From TMED14 sp041158165 (GTDB lineage: Bacteria > Bacteroidota > Bacteroidia > Flavobacteriales > Schleiferiaceae): 64,000 nucleotides of DNA. The DNA lies in NCBI GenBank assembly GCA_041158165.1, contig JBEBBW010000003.1, positions 1 through 64,000 of the forward strand. The letters run 5' to 3'. Positions 41,676-49,330 of the stretch are shown piece after piece; within the stretch, counting starts at the first letter, position 1, and every line of letters starts with the position of its first letter. Below the pieces are notes generated by a model. That model worked only from the letters and a program-made list of their open reading frames with translations. It made no database searches and had not been told where the DNA came from. The position numbers were made by a program, and so were the translations under genes.

Positions 41676-43301
41676 ATGGAATACCTCCTCTATTACCTCC
41701 TTCTGAACCTCTACGGAGCGTCCATTACCTGGCGTTTTTTTAAGGCCGCCGGCATTCCGACCTGGAAGGCATTTGTGCCCGTCTACCGCACCTACCTCTG
41801 GACCCAGGTGGCCGACCGCCCCTGGTGGTGGACGATTTTGGCCTACATCCCCGTGGTCGACAACGCGATGGCCTTGATTTTGGCTTACGAAACGCTGCAC
41901 ATGTATGGCTTTCGCCAAAACAAGCACATTTTTCTGACTGCGGCCACGGGCGGACTTTACCTCGGCTACCTCAACTACACGGCCAAGCTCGAGCGCGTAA
42001 CCCGCAGCAACGACGACATTCGCCGGCGCATGCCCTTGTGGGTCAACCACGTACTCTGGGCGGTGGTTGCGGCCGGAACCATCCGCATGATGACGTTTGA
42101 AGCGTTTAATATTCCGACCTCGTCCATGGAAAAGTCGCTCATGGTCGGAGACTATTTGGTGGTGAGCAAGATCGCGTACGGCCTGCGCATGCCCAACACG
42201 CCGCTCAGCATTCCGTTGACCCACAACCTGTTGCCGTTTGCCAACGTTCCAAGCTACTTGACCTGGATTCAGTTGCCCTACCTGCGCCTTCCTGGATTGG
42301 CCGACGTGGAGCGCGGCGACGCCGTGGTGTTCAATTTTCCACAGGATCCGGGCCGCCCCGCCGACAAAAAGGACCACTACGTCAAGCGCTGCATGGGGGT
42401 ACCCGGCGACACGCTCGAGGTGCGCCACGGCCAGGTCTACGTTGACGGCGAGGCCATTGAGTTTCCCGAACGAAGCAACGCTCAGTTCAGCTACTACGTG
42501 CGCACCCTGCCGGGCCAGGGATTTAGTGCGCGCCAGCTCAAGAAGGACTTTGACATCAACTACGTCACCAACATGACGGTGAACAACCAGAACGTCAGCG
42601 ACGTCCTGCAAATCACTGAAACTGAATACGTGGTGACGATTCCGAATCAGTCGGTGGCGGACTTTGCCAAGATGCCGAACCTCGACACGATGTTTGTCAT
42701 GGACGCGCTCGGAGGCGATTCCGCGTTTGTGCCGGGAACCCCGGAGGCCCTGAAGTGGTACTACGCGAATTTTGTGGCGGGCGCGCTGATGTTCCCGAAC
42801 CCCATGGGCGGCCACAGCGACACGGTGGTATACGCCTGGACCCGAGATAATTATGGCCCACTTTGGATTCCGTCCAAGGGAGCTACGATCGAGCTCAACT
42901 ACGACAGCTACCTGAAGTACAGCCACGCCATCAATGCGTATGAAGGCCATGAATTGGTGCGCGAACAGGGCCCGGAGGGCGAGCGCTACCTCTTGGACGG
43001 CGAGCCGACGACGAGCTACACGTTTGCCATGGACTACTACTGGATGATGGGCGACAACCGCCACAATTCCTGGGACAGCCGCTACTGGGGTTTTGTGCCC
43101 GAAGACCACGTCGTGGGCAAGCCGGTCTTCATTTTCTGGAGCATGGATTCCTTCGTCAGCGGACTCGACAAGATTCGCACCGAGCGCCTGTTTACCGTGG
43201 TGCACGGCGAGGGCAAGCCGCGAAGCTACCTGATTCCGTTTGCCATCCTAGTGGCCCTCTACTACGGCTGGGATTGGTACCGAAAGCGCAAAAAGGCCTA
43301 A
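41676..43301 (+). CDS. lepB: Signal peptidase I
   Basis: A 541-residue S26 leader peptidase that cleaves Sec signal peptides. N-terminal helices (about residues 2-20, 55-72 and 123-140) are followed by the catalytic Ser in FNIPTSSMEKSLMVGDYLVVSK (probably Ser150), the general base Lys in HYVKRCMGVPGDTLEV (Lys237) and the GDNRHNSWDSRYWGFVPEDHVVGKPVFIFWS box. It has large insertions in the periplasmic domain (about residues 265-440), as usual for Bacteroidota signal peptidases. The C-terminus has one more helix (YLIPFAILVALYYGWDWY). Confidence 0.95.
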   Translation: MEYLLYYLLLNLYGASITWRFFKAAGIPTWKAFVPVYRTYLWTQVADRPWWWTILAYIPVVDNAMALILAYETLHMYGFRQNKHIFLTAATGGLYLGYLNYTAKLERVTRSNDDIRRRMPLWVNHVLWAVVAAGTIRMMTFEAFNIPTSSMEKSLMVGDYLVVSKIAYGLRMPNTPLSIPLTHNLLPFANVPSYLTWIQLPYLRLPGLADVERGDAVVFNFPQDPGRPADKKDHYVKRCMGVPGDTLEVRHGQVYVDGEAIEFPERSNAQFSYYVRTLPGQGFSARQLKKDFDINYVTNMTVNNQNVSDVLQITETEYVVTIPNQSVADFAKMPNLDTMFVMDALGGDSAFVPGTPEALKWYYANFVAGALMFPNPMGGHSDTVVYAWTRDNYGPLWIPSKGATIELNYDSYLKYSHAINAYEGHELVREQGPEGERYLLDGEPTTSYTFAMDYYWMMGDNRHNSWDSRYWGFVPEDHVVGKPVFIFWSMDSFVSGLDKIRTERLFTVVHGEGKPRSYLIPFAILVALYYGWDWYRKRKKA

Positions 43302-43305
43302 AACA

Positions 43306-44262
43306 ATGCGTGGACGGTTACTAGTTGCTTGCTTCTCGTTGGCCGTAGGCCTTAGAGCGCAGCCCGTGGACACCGCAGCCGTTCGCGCGGACCGTACCGA
43401 GCGTTGGGACCAGCTGAGCGACAACCAACTCATTCGCGTGGATTGGGCGGCGCGCACCTGGTCCTGGCCAGCCGACAGCCTGACGGGCCGAATGCTCCGC
43501 ACGCCCATGGGGTACAAGCGAGATTCGCTGCTGGTTTGGCTCGAAGAAGGCGGCCCCGCGGGCGAGACGCGCAAGCGCGTAGAGGCCATCAAGCAGCGCC
43601 GCTACCAAATTGCCACTGAGGCCTTTAACTACAAGGGCGACCTGCGTGGACTGGACCTTTCCCTTTACTGGTACGGCATCTACGACGTCGAGGGCGTCTG
43701 GAAGCTTCGCCCGGTGCGGGTCAAGGCAGAACTAAGTGAGTTCCCGTCGGGCTCTGAAGGCGGACTCGAATTTGACCTTAAAACCAACCGCGAAGAGGGC
43801 AGCCATTTTTTATTTGGCAGCCCCGTGCGCCTTGACAGCGCCGAGCTTGGCAATGTGCGCGAGGGTTCGGCAGTGCTCTTGCCCGGAAGCCAGGCAGACC
43901 TCGGGTCCATTACCGCACTCGACCGAATGTACCGGGGCAATGTGGTGGTGTATGCGACAGGCATCGTTCAGGGAGTCGGAGCGGACTGCCCCGAATTGGG
44001 TGGCTATGCGTTAATTGCCGGAGTTCGCGGAGCCGACAAAGAGTGGATTCGCCGCGATACGCTGGCTGATGTGGTTGATTCGGTAGTGGTATGTCCGCCC
44101 GAAGTGCACTGGAGCGGAGACCTGATGGGCGACGGGACGCCCGACGCGCTGATGTTCCAAAAAACTCCCAGCGGAATTCGCCTATTGCTATTCCTAAGCG
44201 ACGCAGTGCCCAACGACGAGAAGCTCTGGGCGCGCGTGGCGGAGTGGTACCTCACGAATTAG
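43306..44262 (+). CDS. Hypothetical secreted protein
   Basis: A 318-residue exported protein (signal peptide MRGRLLVACFSLAVGLRAQ) with no recognised domain. The mature part has many acidic and aromatic residues, a WYGIYDVEGVWKLRPV segment, and near the C-terminus DLMGDGTPDALMF, which resembles a short Ca-binding or FG-GAP-like turn. Four bases separate it from lepB, so it probably belongs to the nfu-lepB operon. Confidence 0.72.
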   Translation: MRGRLLVACFSLAVGLRAQPVDTAAVRADRTERWDQLSDNQLIRVDWAARTWSWPADSLTGRMLRTPMGYKRDSLLVWLEEGGPAGETRKRVEAIKQRRYQIATEAFNYKGDLRGLDLSLYWYGIYDVEGVWKLRPVRVKAELSEFPSGSEGGLEFDLKTNREEGSHFLFGSPVRLDSAELGNVREGSAVLLPGSQADLGSITALDRMYRGNVVVYATGIVQGVGADCPELGGYALIAGVRGADKEWIRRDTLADVVDSVVVCPPEVHWSGDLMGDGTPDALMFQKTPSGIRLLLFLSDAVPNDEKLWARVAEWYLTN

Positions 44263-44372
44263 GCCGGTTCCGCGCATTTTAGGTTAACGTCGGCGGCAGA
44301 ATTATCGTATTTGCCTCAGAAATTCCGACTTTTGGCACGGTTATTCGGCTACATCTGGAAACAACTGCAACC

Positions 44373-45059
44373 ATGAAAAAGTATTTATTTGCCGCAATCG
44401 GCACCGCTGTGCTCGCCTCGTGCGGGCCTGAAATCCCCTCGGGGTCTGAAGCCGCTTATGTTCTTGACCTAAGCGCTGCTTCGACTACGCGCTCAGGTAA
44501 AACCCAAGCGACCACGCTGACGGAGGCCAAGGCCTATGTGCACGGATTTAAGTTATTTGCGAGCGACATGGACACGGCCGTGACGAATGTGGACGTGCGT
44601 GGGCCATTCTATGTGGACCTCATCTCCGGCTCTTCGACGCCCGCGATTCCCACTGCCGGAATAGCCGCTGGACTGTACCGGGGTATTTCGGTTCACCTTG
44701 GCCATGGTGCGAACCAAGACACGAGCTCACTGTATGTGGTGGGTGAAAAAGACGGCGCAGCGTTTGTGCTCAACGTGACGCACCCGCTCCACATTTGCTA
44801 CCGCGCAGACAGTGCAGGTTTTGCGGTGGACGCGAACACCGTTTCAAACTTCACGGTTTACCTTGACCTGGCTGGGACCATTGACGGCGTTGATTTTACG
44901 GGCGCAGTTGCCGACAGCGCCGGCGTGATTCAGATCAACCGAGATTCCAACGAGGATTTGTACAAGGACATTCTGGAAGCCGTCGGTGCGCGCGGCGAAC
45001 GCGGCGAGCGCCATGTCGGGCACGACCGCCATCGTGGTCGCGGCCGTGGCCACAAGTAG
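44373..45059 (+). CDS. DUF4382-like lipoprotein with basic His/Arg/Gly tail
   Basis: A 228-residue lipoprotein (signal MKKYLFAAIGTAVLASCGPE, lipobox LASC). The domain TEAKAYVHGFKLFASDMDTAVTNVDVRGPFYVDLISGSSTPAIPTAGIAAGLYRGISVHLG resembles DUF4382, a beta-sandwich family. An IQINRDSNEDLYKDI helix follows. The C-terminal 22 residues (RGERGERHVGHDRHRGRGRGHK) are strongly basic, with four His and many Arg and Gly, unlike the rest of the protein, and could bind metal, nucleic acid or anionic sugars. Function unknown. A terminator follows. Confidence 0.72.
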   Translation: MKKYLFAAIGTAVLASCGPEIPSGSEAAYVLDLSAASTTRSGKTQATTLTEAKAYVHGFKLFASDMDTAVTNVDVRGPFYVDLISGSSTPAIPTAGIAAGLYRGISVHLGHGANQDTSSLYVVGEKDGAAFVLNVTHPLHICYRADSAGFAVDANTVSNFTVYLDLAGTIDGVDFTGAVADSAGVIQINRDSNEDLYKDILEAVGARGERGERHVGHDRHRGRGRGHK

Positions 45060-45083
45060 GTCCGCTGCACATGAACCAACACG

Positions 45084-45115
45084 CCCTGCCTCGCACCCTC
45101 GAGGCGGGGTTTTTT
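45084..45115 (+). terminator. Terminator after the DUF4382-like gene
   Basis: A 10-bp stem with one G-T pair (45084-45093 with 45100-45109, loop CACCCT), then six T. Confidence 0.85.
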
Positions 45116-45169
45116 GTTGGCTAAATTTGGGCCTAACTTCGGGTTCGCACCCCCGAATCCAAACCAAGA

Positions 45170-46789
45170 ATGGCCCACGACCTCAAAACTGAACGCAACG
45201 CAGACGAACTCAAACTGTTAGTCGCTGAAAGCCGTAGGCGCTGGAGCGAAGTTGCGCTGGGCGGAGGAAAAAAACGCCTCGAAAAATTAGCCGAACAGGG
45301 GAAGCTCAGTGCGCGCGAACGGGTGAAGCGCCTGCTGGACCCCGATGCTCCCCAAGTGGAAATTGGCGCATTCGCCGCCGACGGCATGTACGCTGAGCAC
45401 GGTGGCTGTCCGTCGGCCGGTGTCGTCGTCGTGCTTGGTCGCATTGCTGGGCGCACCTGCATCGTGGTGGCCAACGACGCGACGGTTAAGGCGGGTGCGT
45501 GGTTCCCCATGACGGGCAAAAAGAACCTTCGCGCTCAGGAGATTGCGATGGAGAACCGCATTCCCATTTTGTACTTGGTGGATTCCGCGGGCGTTTACCT
45601 GCCGATGCAAGACGAAATTTTCCCCGATAAAGAGCATTTTGGCCGGATTTTTCGCAACAACGCGGTGATGAGCAGCCTCGGGATTCCGCAGCTGTCTGCC
45701 GTAATGGGCTCCTGTGTGGCCGGCGGCGCATACCTGCCGATTATGAGCGACGAGGCCCTGATTGTGGAGGGCACCGGCAGCATTTTCTTGGCCGGCAGCT
45801 ACCTCGTCAAGGCTGCGATTGGCGAAGACATCGACAACGAAACCTTGGGCGGAGCCACCACCCACACCCAGATCAGCGGCGTCTGCGACTACAAGGCCAA
45901 GGACGACGACGACGCGCTACGCACCCTGCGCGGGCTGGTCGACAAGTTGGGCGCCCGACCCACGGCGGGATTCGACCGCGTGGCGCCGCAGGCTCCGTCG
46001 GTGGCCCCTGAAAAAATTTATGAGCGCATGCCGGTGGACGGCAAGCCCTACCCGGTGCGCGGCCTGCTGGAATGCTTAGTCGACGCGGATTCACTCATCG
46101 AGTACAAGGCGGACTACGGCAAGACCATCATCACGGCCTACGCGCGCATCGACGGCTGGGCCGTGGGCATTGTCGCCAACGAGCGCCAAGTGGTCAAGTC
46201 GGGCAAGGGCGAAATGCAGATTGGCGGCGTAATTTATTCGGACAGCGCCGACAAGGCTGCGCGCTTTATAGCGAACTGCAACCAAAAGAAGATTCCTCTT
46301 GTGTTTTTGCAGGACGTGACCGGATTCATGGTCGGTTCACGCTCCGAGCACGGCGGCATCATCAAGGACGGCGCCAAGATGGTGAATGCGGTGGCGAACA
46401 GCGTGGTGCCCAAGTTCACCGTGATTACGGGCCACTCGTTTGGGGCCGGCAACTACGCGATGTGTGGCAAAGCCTACGATCCGCGCCTCATCGTAGCCTG
46501 GCCAACCGCCAAAATCGCCGTGATGGGCGGGGAGCAGGCCGCCAAGGTGCTGCTGCAAATCGAGAAATCGCGGGTGGCCGAGGTGACGCCCGAAGCGGAA
46601 CAAGAGCTTTTGCAGCGCATCCGCGCCCGCTACGAGGCCCAGATGAGCCCGTACTACGCGGCGGCCCGATTGTGGATCGACGGCATTATTGATCCCGCCG
46701 AAACGCGCACGGTACTGTCGATGGGCATCGAGGCAGCCAACCAGGCGCCAATTGAGCGACCCTACAATCCGGGGGTGCTGCAGACCTAA
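45170..46789 (+). CDS. Acyl-CoA carboxylase beta (carboxyltransferase) subunit
   Basis: A 539-residue biotin-dependent carboxyltransferase subunit of the propionyl/methylcrotonyl-CoA carboxylase type. It starts with the family's GGGKKRLEKLAEQGKLSARERVKRLLDP. The N domain has oxyanion-type glycines (VDSAGVYLPMQ, MGSCVAGGAYLPIM). The C domain has FLQDVTGFMVGSRSEHGGIIKDGAKMVNAV and SFGAGNYAMCGKAYDPR. The FMVG-SRSEHGGIIK region is closer to methylcrotonyl-CoA carboxylase than to PccB, so leucine breakdown is possible. No alpha subunit is adjacent; it must be elsewhere. Confidence 0.9.
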   Translation: MAHDLKTERNADELKLLVAESRRRWSEVALGGGKKRLEKLAEQGKLSARERVKRLLDPDAPQVEIGAFAADGMYAEHGGCPSAGVVVVLGRIAGRTCIVVANDATVKAGAWFPMTGKKNLRAQEIAMENRIPILYLVDSAGVYLPMQDEIFPDKEHFGRIFRNNAVMSSLGIPQLSAVMGSCVAGGAYLPIMSDEALIVEGTGSIFLAGSYLVKAAIGEDIDNETLGGATTHTQISGVCDYKAKDDDDALRTLRGLVDKLGARPTAGFDRVAPQAPSVAPEKIYERMPVDGKPYPVRGLLECLVDADSLIEYKADYGKTIITAYARIDGWAVGIVANERQVVKSGKGEMQIGGVIYSDSADKAARFIANCNQKKIPLVFLQDVTGFMVGSRSEHGGIIKDGAKMVNAVANSVVPKFTVITGHSFGAGNYAMCGKAYDPRLIVAWPTAKIAVMGGEQAAKVLLQIEKSRVAEVTPEAEQELLQRIRARYEAQMSPYYAAARLWIDGIIDPAETRTVLSMGIEAANQAPIERPYNPGVLQT

Positions 46790-46818
46790 CCAACCAGCAA
46801 CTAGTTGCTCGTAACTGG
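46790..46818. other. Palindromic spacer between convergent genes
   Basis: The 29-base gap contains GCAACTAGTTGC (46799-46810), a 12-bp perfect palindrome, flanked by AACCAG and, just past the gap, CTGGTT. It may form a hairpin ending one or both converging transcripts; there is no T run. Confidence 0.4.
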
Positions 46819-48096
46819 TTAAAGCCGTCCGTCGACCATGTCGCGCGGCCACAGGGCCTTAGTGTCGAAGACGACGCCATCGGGTACCAAGCCAAGCTGT
46901 GTGCGGTTTAGTCCAGCAAATTGTTCGTGGGCCACAGCCAATACGACCGCGTGGTAGCCGCTGCCGGGCGCATCGGTTAGCTGGATTCCGTACTCATCGT
47001 GCACTTCGGCGGCGTCGGCCCAAGGGTCGTAGACGTCCACGTTCATGCCGAACTGCTGGAGTTCCGCGACGATGTCCACCACTCGCGTGTTGCGGATGTC
47101 GGGGCAGTTTTCTTTGAAGGTCACGCCCAGCACCAACGCCTTGCTGCCGTGTACGGCAAGGCCGTTGCCGATCATCAGCTTGATGACTTTGTTGGCTACA
47201 AACATGCCCATGGAGTCGTTGACGCGGCGTCCGCTGAGGATGACTTGGGGGTGGTAGCCAACGCTTTGGGCTTTGTGGGCGAGGTAGTAGGGGTCGACGC
47301 CAATGCAGTGCCCTCCGACGAGGCCGGGGCTGTACTTCAAGAAGTTCCACTTGGTGCCCGCGGCTTCAAGGACGTCGCGGGTGTCGATTCCGAGGCGATC
47401 AAAAATGAGTGCGAGTTCGTTGACGAACGAAATATTGACGTCGCGCTGCGCGTTTTCAATGGCCTTGGAGGCTTCTGCTACTTTGATGCTGGGGGCGAGG
47501 TGGGTTCCGGCCTTCACGATGCGGCGGTAGATGCTGTCTACGAATTCTGCGGCTTCAGGCGTACTTCCGCTGGTAACCTTTTTAATCGTTTCAAGCGTAT
47601 TGACTTTATCGCCCGGATTGATGCGTTCGGGGCTGTAGCCACAGTAAAAGTCGACGTTGAATTGGAGGCCAGAATGCCGCTCCAGCACGGGGACACAGTC
47701 TTCTTCGGTGCAGCCAGGATAGGTGGTGGACTCGTAAATCACCACGTCGCCAGCCTTGAGGGCGCGGCCGATGGTGGCCGATGCCGCCAGCAGGGGCTTG
47801 AGGTCGGGGGCCTTGAACTGGTCAATCGGGGTCGGAACCGTCACAATGTATACGTTGGCGTCACTCAACGAGGTTACGTCGGCACGGAACTGAAGTCCGC
47901 GTGCAAGCGCTTCGGCAAGTTCGGCGGGGTCGGCCTCGAGCGTGTGGTCTTCGCCGCGGTTGAGCTCAGCAACGCGTGCGGAATTAATGTCAAAACCGAC
48001 GACGCGGAATTCGCGCGAAAGGGCCAAAGCGAGGGGAAGTCCGACGTAGCCGAGGCCTACGACGGCGAGTACGGGATTGGACGGTGCCGAAAACAT
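46819..48096 (-). CDS. Nucleotide sugar dehydrogenase (WbpO/TviB-like)
   Basis: A 425-residue NAD-dependent UDP-sugar dehydrogenase that makes hexuronic acids for surface polysaccharide, most like UDP-N-acetyl-sugar 6-dehydrogenases. It has the Rossmann motif VVGLGYVGLPLALAL (residues 12-26), TVPTPID, GYSPERINPGD, and the catalytic GGHCIGVDPYYLAHKA with the active-site Cys. The C-terminal UDP-binding domain carries GVTFKENCPDIRNTRV. No polysaccharide cluster is nearby, so it stands alone. Confidence 0.9.
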   Translation of the reverse strand: MFSAPSNPVLAVVGLGYVGLPLALALSREFRVVGFDINSARVAELNRGEDHTLEADPAELAEALARGLQFRADVTSLSDANVYIVTVPTPIDQFKAPDLKPLLAASATIGRALKAGDVVIYESTTYPGCTEEDCVPVLERHSGLQFNVDFYCGYSPERINPGDKVNTLETIKKVTSGSTPEAAEFVDSIYRRIVKAGTHLAPSIKVAEASKAIENAQRDVNISFVNELALIFDRLGIDTRDVLEAAGTKWNFLKYSPGLVGGHCIGVDPYYLAHKAQSVGYHPQVILSGRRVNDSMGMFVANKVIKLMIGNGLAVHGSKALVLGVTFKENCPDIRNTRVVDIVAELQQFGMNVDVYDPWADAAEVHDEYGIQLTDAPGSGYHAVVLAVAHEQFAGLNRTQLGLVPDGVVFDTKALWPRDMVDGRL

Positions 48097-48100
48097 GCCC

Positions 48101-48135
48101 TAAAGGTACAAAGTCGTTAAACCTTTGTACATTTT
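48101..48135. promoter_or_regulatory. Divergent promoter region with an inverted repeat
   Basis: GTACAAAG (48106-48113) and CTTTGTAC (48123-48130) form an 8-bp inverted repeat between the dehydrogenase and the peroxidase. Possible -7 boxes are TACCTTTA on the minus strand (48108-48101) and TACATTTT on the plus strand (48128-48135). The repeat may be an operator or an overlap of promoter elements. Confidence 0.4.
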
Positions 48136-48150
48136 GGGCATCTACTCCCT

Positions 48151-49287
48151 ATGAACAAGCTCCTTGCACTTTGTCTTGCCGCCGCTGCGGCAGTTGCCTG
48201 CCGCCCTGACCCGGTGGATCCGATTGCGGCCTACCTGCGCTTGCCAGACCAGCCCTATGCCTACACGCCCGACCTGCCGGCACATTTTGCTCAGCCCAAT
48301 GTGCTCGCGGCCGACAATACGCCGATGAATAATCCGGTGACCGACGACGGGGCTACCCTGGGCCGAGTGCTTTTTTATGAACGCGCACTAAGTGCCAACA
48401 AAACGACCTCGTGCGCGAGCTGCCACATCCAAGATCGAGGGTTTGGCGACAGCGCTCGATTTAGCCGCGGCTTCGCCGGCGGCCATACCGCCCGCCACTC
48501 GATGGGGTTGAGCAATGCGCGGTTTTACTCGAACGGCTCCTTTTTTTGGGACGAACGCGCTGCGTCGCTGGAAGACCAAGTGCTCATGCCCGTTCAGGAT
48601 CCGACCGAAATGGGCCTGACGATTGACACGCTATTGGCGCGCGTAACGGCGCTTCCGTACTATGCGCCGCTCTTTGAAAAGGCCTTTGGCTCAACGGAGG
48701 TCACCGAAACCAGGGTGCGCCAGGCCTTGGCGCAATTTGTTCGGAGCATCATGAGCTACCGCTCGCGCTACGACGAAGGCCGTGCGGCGCGCATCGCCGT
48801 CGCAGCCTTCCCCAACTTTACGGCTCAAGAAAACCAGGGTAAGGCCTTGTTTTTTGGCGTTTCCCCGGGTGGCGGCCCGCCTGCGCCCGGTGCGTGCGTA
48901 ACCTGCCACGGTACCGAAGCCTTTACGGCGCCGGGTCCGCGCAACAACGGCCTTGACGCGACCACGACCGACCCAGGTGTCGGCGGAATAAACGGGAACC
49001 AAGGGCAACTCGGACTGTTTAAAGTTCCGTCGCTGCGCAACCTGAGCGGCCGCGGACCCTACATGCACGACGGGCGATTTGCCACGTTGGAGCAGGTCAT
49101 TGACCACTACAGCACCGGGGTGCAAAACCACCCTAACTTGAGTCCGCAGCTGCGTGGCCCCAATGGCCTTCCCATTCAGCCCAACTTCACGGCGGCCCAA
49201 AAGGCTGCGCTGGTGGCCTTTTTGGAAACCCTTGACGATCCCGCGCTAGCCGTAGACGACAAGTTCAGCGACCCCTTTATTCGTTAA
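48151..49287 (+). CDS. Di-heme cytochrome c peroxidase lipoprotein
   Basis: A 378-residue periplasm-facing lipoprotein (MNKLLALCLAAAAAVACRPD, lipobox AVAC) of the CcpA/MauG family. Two c-type heme sites are visible: CASCH at 88-92 and CVTCH at 249-253. Family features include GRVLFYERALSANKTTSCASCHIQDRGFGD, RHSMGLSNARFYSNGSFFWDERAASLEDQ and SLRNLSGRGPYMHDGRFATLEQVI, the last with a distal Met/His region. It probably reduces hydrogen peroxide in the periplasm; a MauG-type oxidase role is possible. Confidence 0.92.
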   Translation: MNKLLALCLAAAAAVACRPDPVDPIAAYLRLPDQPYAYTPDLPAHFAQPNVLAADNTPMNNPVTDDGATLGRVLFYERALSANKTTSCASCHIQDRGFGDSARFSRGFAGGHTARHSMGLSNARFYSNGSFFWDERAASLEDQVLMPVQDPTEMGLTIDTLLARVTALPYYAPLFEKAFGSTEVTETRVRQALAQFVRSIMSYRSRYDEGRAARIAVAAFPNFTAQENQGKALFFGVSPGGGPPAPGACVTCHGTEAFTAPGPRNNGLDATTTDPGVGGINGNQGQLGLFKVPSLRNLSGRGPYMHDGRFATLEQVIDHYSTGVQNHPNLSPQLRGPNGLPIQPNFTAAQKAALVAFLETLDDPALAVDDKFSDPFIR

Positions 49288-49318
49288 CTAGTAGCGGGCC
49301 GGAGGGCGCCTAGCCCCG

Positions 49319-49326
49319 TACCTTTG
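49319..49326 (+). promoter_or_regulatory. -7 box of the ABC exporter operon
   Basis: TACCTTTG, four bases before the GTG start at 49331. Confidence 0.65.
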
Positions 49327-49330
49327 TGGG

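Noticed and set aside
41184..43205. A 673-codon open frame on the minus strand
   Set aside because: It is antisense to lepB and the gamma carbonic anhydrase gene. Its product is rich in His, Val, Gly and Arg without any domain, as expected from the shadow of GC-rich coding sequence.
46999..48120. A 373-codon plus-strand frame
   Set aside because: Antisense to the nucleotide sugar dehydrogenase, whose catalytic motifs are intact.
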